From DATJPY01 sp035506135 (GTDB taxonomy: Bacteria > Myxococcota_A > UBA9160 > PR03), in contig DATJPY010000089.1 of assembly GCA_035506135.1 (NCBI GenBank), positions 1 through 21,884 on the forward strand: a stretch of DNA of 21,884 nt, given 5' to 3'. Shown one piece after another: positions 14,078 to 19,379 of this stretch (position 1 is the stretch's first letter; every line of letters begins with the position of its first letter). The notes under the pieces are model-generated. The model searched no databases, was not told the origin of the DNA, and worked only from the letters and a program-made list of their open reading frames with translations. The position numbers and the translations under genes are program-made.

Positions 14078-14976
14078 GTGCGCTTCAGATAGTAGTGGGG
14101 CGGCATCTCCCAGGTGTACCCCATGCCGCCATGGACCTGGATGCAGGCGCGCGCATTGCGCATCGCCGCCTCGCCGGCGACGACCTTGGCCGATCCGACG
14201 GCGCGCGCGACGTCGCCGACCTCGGGCTCATCGAGCGTCGCGCCCGCCGCGTAGACCGCGGCGCGCGCCATCTCCTGTCGCACGAACATGTCGGCCAGCA
14301 TGTGCTTGATCGCCTGGAAGCCGCCGATGGCGCGGCCGAACTGCTCGCGCTGCTTGGCGTACGCCACGGCCAGCTCCTGCGTCGCCTCGGCGATCCCGAG
14401 GAGCTGCGCAGCGGCGAGCACGGCCCCCTCCCGCCGGAGCTGCGCCGCCAGCTCCGCCCCGCCGAGGCGCTCCCCCGGCGGCAGCGAGCGCGCGTGGCGG
14501 AGGGGGGTCAGCGGGTCGAGCGGCACCTCGATGGGATCGGAGGCGAGCGCCGCGGCGTCGACCCGCTCCACGGAGTCGGCGCGGAGCACGAGCAGGTCGT
14601 CGAGCGCGGCCGCGTGCTCGACGAGGAGCGGCTCGCCCGGCTCCACCTCGACGCCGCCGACCACGCGCTCGCCCGTGGCGGCGCCCTCGACGAGGCCCGC
14701 GGCGAGGTGGCTCCACACGGTGGGGCCCGGCATCAGGCGGCGACCGAGCTCGGCGAAGACCAGCGCCGCGTCCGCCATCCCGAGCCCGACCCCGCCGCGG
14801 GACTCCGGCAGGCGCAGGGCGAAGACGCCCATCCCGGCGAGCTCGCGCCACGCGGCGCGGTCGAGCGCGCCCGTCCGCGCGCTCGGCCCGAGCGCCTCCA
14901 GCGGGAACTGGCCGTCGCAGAAGGCACGGATCCCGTCGCGCAGCGCCTCCTGATCCTCGGTGAGCCGGAAGTCCAT
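14005..14976 (-). CDS. Acyl-CoA dehydrogenase, short subunit-like
   Basis: A 323-aa acyl-CoA dehydrogenase, shorter than the usual 380-400 aa because the middle beta domain (about residues 85-165) is reduced. N-terminal helices start MDFRLTEDQEALRDGIRAFC. The C-terminal domain has YAKQREQFGRAIGGFQAIKHMLADM (206-230) and IQVHGGMGYTWEMPPHYYLKRTW (279-301). The canonical Glu-Gly-Thr segment is absent (CFGSGEEHE instead). A Glu at about residue 183 aligns by eye with the helix-G base of isovaleryl-CoA dehydrogenase. This is the form of the small partner in actinobacterial alpha2beta2 FadE heterotetramers used for steroid acyl-CoAs. Its ATG directly abuts the stop of the larger dehydrogenase (TGAATG), which strongly suggests that the two make one enzyme. 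Confidence 0.9.
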   Translation of the reverse strand: MDFRLTEDQEALRDGIRAFCDGQFPLEALGPSARTGALDRAAWRELAGMGVFALRLPESRGGVGLGMADAALVFAELGRRLMPGPTVWSHLAAGLVEGAATGERVVGGVEVEPGEPLLVEHAAALDDLLVLRADSVERVDAAALASDPIEVPLDPLTPLRHARSLPPGERLGGAELAAQLRREGAVLAAAQLLGIAEATQELAVAYAKQREQFGRAIGGFQAIKHMLADMFVRQEMARAAVYAAGATLDEPEVGDVARAVGSAKVVAGEAAMRNARACIQVHGGMGYTWEMPPHYYLKRTWVLSTCFGSGEEHEEKLAACLGA

Positions 14977-16164
14977 TCAGCGGTCCTTCGGCAGGCCGAG
15001 GATGCGCTCGGCGACGATGTTGCGCTGGATCTGCGAGGAGCCGGCCGCGATGGTGAGCGAGAGCGAGTTCAGGTGCCGGTGCAGCACCAGCCTGCCCGGC
15101 AGGCCCGCCACGTCTTCGCGCGCCAGACCGGCGCGTCCGAGCAGCCGCACGCCGAGCTCCGCGATGCGCTGGAAGAGCTCCGTGTAGTAGAGCTTGATCG
15201 CCGAGCCCTCGAGGCCGGGCACGCCGCCGGCGCTCGCGCGCGACACCGAGAGCTTCACCATCGCCCAGAGGGCGTCGAGCTCCGCCAGCACGTGGCCGAC
15301 CTCGCGCCGCAGCGCGCGATCGTCCCAGGCGCTGGCGCCGTGGCGCGTGATCCGTTTCGCCACGGCGACGAGGTCCGCGACGTACTTCTGCAGGTTGATC
15401 ATCTCGCTCGCGAACGCGGTGCCGCGCTCGAAGCGCAGCGTCACGTTGGTGACGCGCCAGCCGTCGTTCTCGGCGCCGACCCGGTTCCCGACCGGGACGC
15501 GCACGTCGTTGAAGAACACCTCGGAGAACTCGCCCTCGCCGGCCAGCGTCGGCAGCGGGCGGATCTCGATGCCGGCGGCATCCATCGGGCAGATCAGCCA
15601 CGAGATGCCGCGGTGCCTGGGCGCGTCGGGGTCGGTCCGCACCAGGAGCTCGCCGACCTCCGCGACGTGCGCGAACGAGCACCAGATCTTGTGTCCGTTC
15701 ACGACGTACTCGTCCCCGACGCGCACGGCGCGGGTGGCGAGGGAGGCGAGATCGGAGCCGGCGCCGGGCTCCGAGAAGCCCTGGCACCACACCTCCTCGC
15801 CTCGCAGGATGCGCGGCAGGTGACGCGCCTTCTGCTCCGGCGTGCCCTCGGCGATGATGGTCGGCCCGCCGTGGAGCAGGCCGACAAAGTTGACGCCGAC
15901 GTAGGGTGCGGACGCGCGCGCGGTCTCCTCGTAGTAGACGAGCTGCTCGGTGGCCGAGAGGTCGCGCCCGCCGTACGCGGCGGGCCAGTTGATGCCCGCG
16001 TAGCCCGCCTCGAAGAGCTTGCGCTGCCAGCCCGTGTCGTAGGCGACGCGCGCCGGCCAGTCGTGGACCGGCGGCTGCGGACCGTGCTTCGGGACGGCGT
16101 CGGCGAGCCAGCGCCGGAGCTCGCTCCGGAACCTCTCGTCGGACTCGGAGTAGCGCAGGTCCAA
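14977..16164 (-). CDS. Acyl-CoA dehydrogenase, large subunit-like
   Basis: A 395-aa acyl-CoA dehydrogenase. N-terminal domain MDLRYSESDERFRSELRRWL; the middle domain has GFSEPGAGSDLAS (129-141) and NGHKIWCSFAHVAEVGELLVRTD (156-178). The C-terminal domain ends TIAAGSSQIQRNIVAERILGLP (371-392). The canonical catalytic Glu position in the last segment is Ala/Gly; an ER pair is present at 246-247. The start is TTG 16164, chosen because GGGAGG lies 5 nt upstream and it gives the standard N-terminus. The open frame upstream of it is antisense to the LLM gene and is not coding. Zero spacing to the short dehydrogenase downstream suggests a heteromeric enzyme. The substrate is probably a branched or ring-bearing acyl-CoA, by analogy only. 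Confidence 0.92.
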   Translation of the reverse strand: MDLRYSESDERFRSELRRWLADAVPKHGPQPPVHDWPARVAYDTGWQRKLFEAGYAGINWPAAYGGRDLSATEQLVYYEETARASAPYVGVNFVGLLHGGPTIIAEGTPEQKARHLPRILRGEEVWCQGFSEPGAGSDLASLATRAVRVGDEYVVNGHKIWCSFAHVAEVGELLVRTDPDAPRHRGISWLICPMDAAGIEIRPLPTLAGEGEFSEVFFNDVRVPVGNRVGAENDGWRVTNVTLRFERGTAFASEMINLQKYVADLVAVAKRITRHGASAWDDRALRREVGHVLAELDALWAMVKLSVSRASAGGVPGLEGSAIKLYYTELFQRIAELGVRLLGRAGLAREDVAGLPGRLVLHRHLNSLSLTIAAGSSQIQRNIVAERILGLPKDR

Positions 16165-16206
16165 GGACGCCTCCCTCCGGCGTGCGGAGCCGGTATCGTT
16201 AGCCGC

Positions 16207-17130
16207 ATGCGCTTCACGGTTCAACTCCCGACGGAGCGGGTCGACCGCGCCGAGGAGTTCCTCTCGGCGACCGCCGTCGGCGAGATGGCGCAGGCCGCCG
16301 AGCGCGCCGGCTTCGACGCCTGCTTCGTCACCGACCACCCGATGCCCGGCGACCGCTGGCTCGCGAGCGGCGGCCATCACACGCTCGATCCGTTCGTGGC
16401 GCTGTCGTTCGCGGCGGCCGCGACCTCGCGCATTCGGCTGCACACCCACGTGCTGGTGCTGCCCTACCGGAACCCCTTCCTGACCGCGAAGGCGGCCGCG
16501 TCGCTCGACGTCCTCTCGGGCGGACGGCTGATCCTCGGCGTCGCCAGCGGCTACCTCGAGCCGGAGTTCGAGGCGCTCGGGGTCGACTTCTCCGAGCGCA
16601 ACGAGCTGTGCGACGAGGCGATCTCGGCGCTGCGCCAGGTCTGGAGCACGGGTGGCCTGGTCGTCGAGGGTCGACACTTCCGTGCGACGGGGAACACGGC
16701 GCTGCCGCGCCCGCTGCAGAAGCCGCACCCGCCGATCTGGGTGGGTGGCAACAGCCGCCGCGCCATCCGCCGGGCCGTCGAGCTGGCCGACGGGTGGCTG
16801 CCGTTCCCGGCGCCCCGTCGCTTCGCCGCGCACATCCGCACCGCTGCGCTCCGCAGCCTCGACGACCTGGCCGAGCGGCTGGCGTTCGCGCGCGAGCACG
16901 CCCGCGCCGTCGGGCGGACCCAGCCGCTCGACGTCTGCTTCGTCCCGTTCGGCCTCGAGCTCTTCGGCCCCGAGCCGGTCGATCCCGGGCGCTTCCGCGC
17001 CACGGTGCAGGAGCTCGAGGCGGTGGGCGTGACCTGGCTCGCCCTCAGCGTGCCGTGCGACTCGCGCGCCGAGTACTGCGAGAAGCTCGCCGCCTTCGGT
17101 CGCGAGCACCTGGGCGGCGAGCCTCGCTGA
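16207..17130 (+). CDS. LLM-class (luciferase-like) oxidoreductase, probably F420-dependent
   Basis: A 307-aa TIM-barrel protein of the bacterial-luciferase-like family, which uses FMN or coenzyme F420. Signatures: ACFVTDHPMPGDRW, TLDPFVALSFAAAATSRIRLHTHVLVLPYRNPFLTAKAAASLDVLSGGRLILGV over about residues 59-118, PHPPIWVGGNS (about 177-187) and ADGWLPF. This matches the large group of predicted F420-dependent oxidoreductases. ATG 16207 lies only 8 nt after a TATCGT -10-like box and has no Shine-Dalgarno at usable distance, so a leaderless message is possible. It diverges from the acyl-CoA dehydrogenase pair with 42 bp between starts. A role in the same catabolic pathway is likely but unproven; F420 versus FMN cannot be settled from sequence alone. 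Confidence 0.88.
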   Translation: MRFTVQLPTERVDRAEEFLSATAVGEMAQAAERAGFDACFVTDHPMPGDRWLASGGHHTLDPFVALSFAAAATSRIRLHTHVLVLPYRNPFLTAKAAASLDVLSGGRLILGVASGYLEPEFEALGVDFSERNELCDEAISALRQVWSTGGLVVEGRHFRATGNTALPRPLQKPHPPIWVGGNSRRAIRRAVELADGWLPFPAPRRFAAHIRTAALRSLDDLAERLAFAREHARAVGRTQPLDVCFVPFGLELFGPEPVDPGRFRATVQELEAVGVTWLALSVPCDSRAEYCEKLAAFGREHLGGEPR

Positions 17131-17135
17131 TCCGC

Positions 17136-17555
17136 TCAGAGCCGCACGAACGTGCTCGACATCGCCGACTCCCCGGACGCGTTGTAGGCCGTCGCCCGAT
17201 ACGTCCCGGGCGTGCTGTCGATCGGCTGGAAGATCAGCATCAGCGTCGCCGCCTCCGAATCGGTCGCCGGCCGTTGGACCTGCGCCTCCAGGCGCGGGCC
17301 GTTGGCTCCGTTGTTGCAGATCTCGTCGTAGTAGATCACCTCGGTGCCGTTCTCCTGATACGGGTTCGAGATCTGGAATCTACACTCCCTCGCGTAGACC
17401 CCCGAAGGCTGGAGACGCCACAGCCAGATGCCGTCGACGTTCCCCTCGCCAAAGCTCGAGAGCTGGATCTTCAGCGATTCGACCGAGCAGCCGACGGCAA
17501 AGAGCACCAGGAGCGCCAGCGCAAGCGCCGGCGTCCCGCGACGAGCGGTTCGCAT
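17136..17555 (-). CDS. Small lipoprotein of unknown function
   Basis: A 139-aa predicted lipoprotein. The signal peptide MRTARRGTPALALALLVLFAVGC ends in a lipobox-like Ala-Val-Gly-Cys with the lipidated Cys at residue 23. The mature domain (about 115 aa) looks beta-rich. It includes VDGIWLWRLQPSGVY, ECRFQISNPYQENGTEVIYY, and an ending GTYRATAYNASGESAMSSTFVRL that recalls an immunoglobulin or fibronectin-type strand pattern. Two further Cys (in ECRF and EICNN) could form a disulfide in the periplasm. I do not recognise a family. The ATG start has a GGAGG tract about 13 nt upstream, which is rather far. The gene converges on the LLM gene with a 5-bp gap and no visible terminator. Confidence 0.7.
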   Translation of the reverse strand: MRTARRGTPALALALLVLFAVGCSVESLKIQLSSFGEGNVDGIWLWRLQPSGVYARECRFQISNPYQENGTEVIYYDEICNNGANGPRLEAQVQRPATDSEAATLMLIFQPIDSTPGTYRATAYNASGESAMSSTFVRL

Positions 17556-17656
17556 GACAGGAATTCCCCCTCCCCGGCGCGCACCCTAGACGCTCGCGAT
17601 GAAGCGGCAGTGACCCCGAGCTGACGCGGGTTGTCATCGACGCGCGTGTGGCGGAT

Positions 17657-18499
17657 TCAGGGAGAGGAGATGAACGCGGCGTAGGCGTCGAGCACGGGCA
17701 TCACCGCGTCGCGAGGCGCCGACGGCAGGCGCAGCACGGCCTCGGTGACGCCGATCGAGGCGTAGTAGTCGAGCTTGCGCGCGTCGGGGAGCACGCCCAT
17801 CGGCACCACGCGGAGCTGCGCCGGATCGCGGCCGCGCTCGGCGAGCGCGGCGCGCACCGCGGGGAGCGCGGCCGCGATGCCCGCGCCCCCGATCGGGATC
17901 CATCCGTCGCCGTACTCGGCGATGGCCGCAAAGAGCTTCGGTCCGGCGGCGCCGCCGAGGAGCACCGGGGGCCGCGGCCGCTGCACCGGCTTCGGCCACT
18001 GCCAGCTCGGCGAGAAGCGGACGAAGTCGCCCCGGAACTCGGCGACCTCGTTCGCCCAGAGCGCCTGCATCGCCAGCATGGCCTCGCGCACGTGATCGCG
18101 GCGGCGGCGGAACTCGATGCCGTGGTCCTCCATCTCCTCGGCGTTCCAGCCGAAGCCGATGCCGAGCACCAGGCGCCCCTCGGAGAGCAGGTCGAGCGTG
18201 GCGAGCTGCTTGGCGAGCGCGATCGGATCGTGCTGCGCCACCAGCGCGATGCCGGTACCGAGGCGGATGCGGGAGGTCGCGCTCGCGGCCGCGGCCAGCG
18301 CCACGTAGGGGTCGAGCGTGCGCTTGTACTCCTCGGCGAGCTCGGGCTCCCCGGTCGGCGGGGGCGTGCGGCGGCTCACCGGGATGTGGGTGTGCTCGGG
18401 AACGAAGAGCGAGGCGAAGCCGCGCGCCTCGGCCTCGCGCGCCAGCTCCACGGGGCTCATCGAGCGATCGGTGGCGAAGATCGTGACGCCGAGCTGCAC
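17657..18499 (-). CDS. LLM-class (luciferase-like) oxidoreductase, second copy
   Basis: A 280-aa luciferase-like TIM-barrel protein, probably F420- or FMN-dependent. Motifs: LGVTIFATDRSMSPVELA, ASLFVPEHTHIPVSRR, RTLDPYVALAAAASATSRIRLGTG, DPIALAKQLATLDLLSEGRLVLGIGFGWNAEEME and RPPVLLGGAAGPKLFAAIAEYGDGWIPIG. The GFGW-N-x-EE segment and the length place it with the predicted F420-dependent oxidoreductases common in mycobacteria and uncultured Gram-negatives. The GTG start has GAGG 5 nt upstream. It begins 7 bp after the crotonase stop, so the two are probably one transcript. It is clearly distinct from the LLM protein at 16207, so the pair is not a recent duplication. The substrate is unknown. 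Confidence 0.88.
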   Translation of the reverse strand: MQLGVTIFATDRSMSPVELAREAEARGFASLFVPEHTHIPVSRRTPPPTGEPELAEEYKRTLDPYVALAAAASATSRIRLGTGIALVAQHDPIALAKQLATLDLLSEGRLVLGIGFGWNAEEMEDHGIEFRRRRDHVREAMLAMQALWANEVAEFRGDFVRFSPSWQWPKPVQRPRPPVLLGGAAGPKLFAAIAEYGDGWIPIGGAGIAAALPAVRAALAERGRDPAQLRVVPMGVLPDARKLDYYASIGVTEAVLRLPSAPRDAVMPVLDAYAAFISSP

Positions 18500-18506
18500 G
18501 CGCCCT

Positions 18507-19310
18507 CTAGTCCAGGTAGCGCGGCCGCCGGCCCTCGCGGCGCGCGCGGATCGCCTCGTCGAGATTCTGCGTGGTGAGGCGCACGAGGAGCTGGTTGCGG
18601 TTCTCGAGGTCCATCGCCTGCGCGAGGCTCGCGCTCTCGAGGTTCGCCCACAGCACCTTCTTGGTCATCGCGACGCCGTGCGGCGAGAGCTCGCAGATGC
18701 GGTCGGCGAGCGCCAGCGCCGCCGGCGCGAGCTCGTCGTCGGGCACCGTTCGCGTGACCAGCCCGATGCGCTCGGCCTCGCCCGCGTCGACCTCGCGGCC
18801 CGAGAGCAGGATCTCGAAGGCGTGCGCCGCGCCGATCAGCCGCGGCAGGATCCAGCTCGCGCCGAGCTCGGTGCCGGTGAGGCCATTGTTGATGCCCGCA
18901 CCGCAGAACCGCGCGGATGCGCCGGCCAGCCGCACGTCCGCGCCGAGCGCGAGGCAGAGGCCGCCGCCGTACGCGGGCCCGTTCACCGCGGCGATCACCG
19001 GCTGAGGCAGCGCGCGCAGCGCCGGGACGATGCCCGCCATGTGCTCCATGGCGCGGATCGCGATGCGCGACATCGGCAGCCCCGCGATCCCGGGCGGCAG
19101 CCCGGCGTCCTCGAGATCGAGCCCGGAGCAGAAGCCTCGGCCCGCGCCGGTCAGGATCACCGCGTGGCAGTCGTTGTCCGCGCCCACCGTCTCGACAGCC
19201 CGGTAGAGCGGCTCCACGAGCTCGAACGACAGCGCGTTCAGCCGCTCGGGGCGATTGAGGACGATGCGCCGGACGGACGGCCGGGGCGCGTCGACGGTCA
19301 CGAACGACAT
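18507..19310 (-). CDS. Enoyl-CoA hydratase/isomerase (crotonase family), second
   Basis: A 267-aa crotonase. Signatures: RIVLNRPERLNALS (15-28), oxyanion segment GAGRGFCSGLDL (56-66), AAVNGPAYGGGLCLALGADVRLA (107-129) and RFCGAGINNGLTGTELGASWILPRLIG (134-160). The Glu in HAFEILLSG (E166) matches the second hydratase Glu; the first Glu position is not conserved. The NGLTGTELG-type stretch resembles a crotonase subgroup frequent in actinobacterial and uncultured-proteobacterial lipid catabolism. ATG 19310 has GGGAGG about 9 nt upstream; a TTG seven codons earlier is unlikely. It starts 69 bp from the divergent oxidoreductase, and a KstR-like site lies between them. It probably leads a two-gene unit with the LLM oxidoreductase. 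Confidence 0.9.
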   Translation of the reverse strand: MSFVTVDAPRPSVRRIVLNRPERLNALSFELVEPLYRAVETVGADNDCHAVILTGAGRGFCSGLDLEDAGLPPGIAGLPMSRIAIRAMEHMAGIVPALRALPQPVIAAVNGPAYGGGLCLALGADVRLAGASARFCGAGINNGLTGTELGASWILPRLIGAAHAFEILLSGREVDAGEAERIGLVTRTVPDDELAPAALALADRICELSPHGVAMTKKVLWANLESASLAQAMDLENRNQLLVRLTTQNLDEAIRARREGRRPRYLD

Positions 19311-19334
19311 GGCGGCGTTCCTCCCGGTCAAGAG

Positions 19335-19348
19335 TGAAACACGTTACA
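19335..19348. promoter_or_regulatory. KstR-like TetR operator between divergent genes
   Basis: TGAAACACGTTACA fits exactly the published mycobacterial KstR consensus (T, two free bases, AAC, two free bases, GTT, two free bases, A). It lies in the 69-bp divergent gap, about 25 bp from the crotonase ATG and 32 bp from the oxidoreductase GTG, where one repressor dimer could control both. The consensus has only 8 fixed bases, so chance is not excluded. No KstR gene is in the window. Confidence 0.5.
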
Positions 19349-19379
19349 GTTCTGCTCCGGCGTCCGCCCGGGAGCGACG

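Noticed and set aside
17556..17656. Possible promoter or terminator in the gap before the small lipoprotein (short inverted pieces and a GGAATTCC palindrome)
   Set aside because: The matches are 6-8 bp, not at convincing promoter spacing, and lack a T-run.
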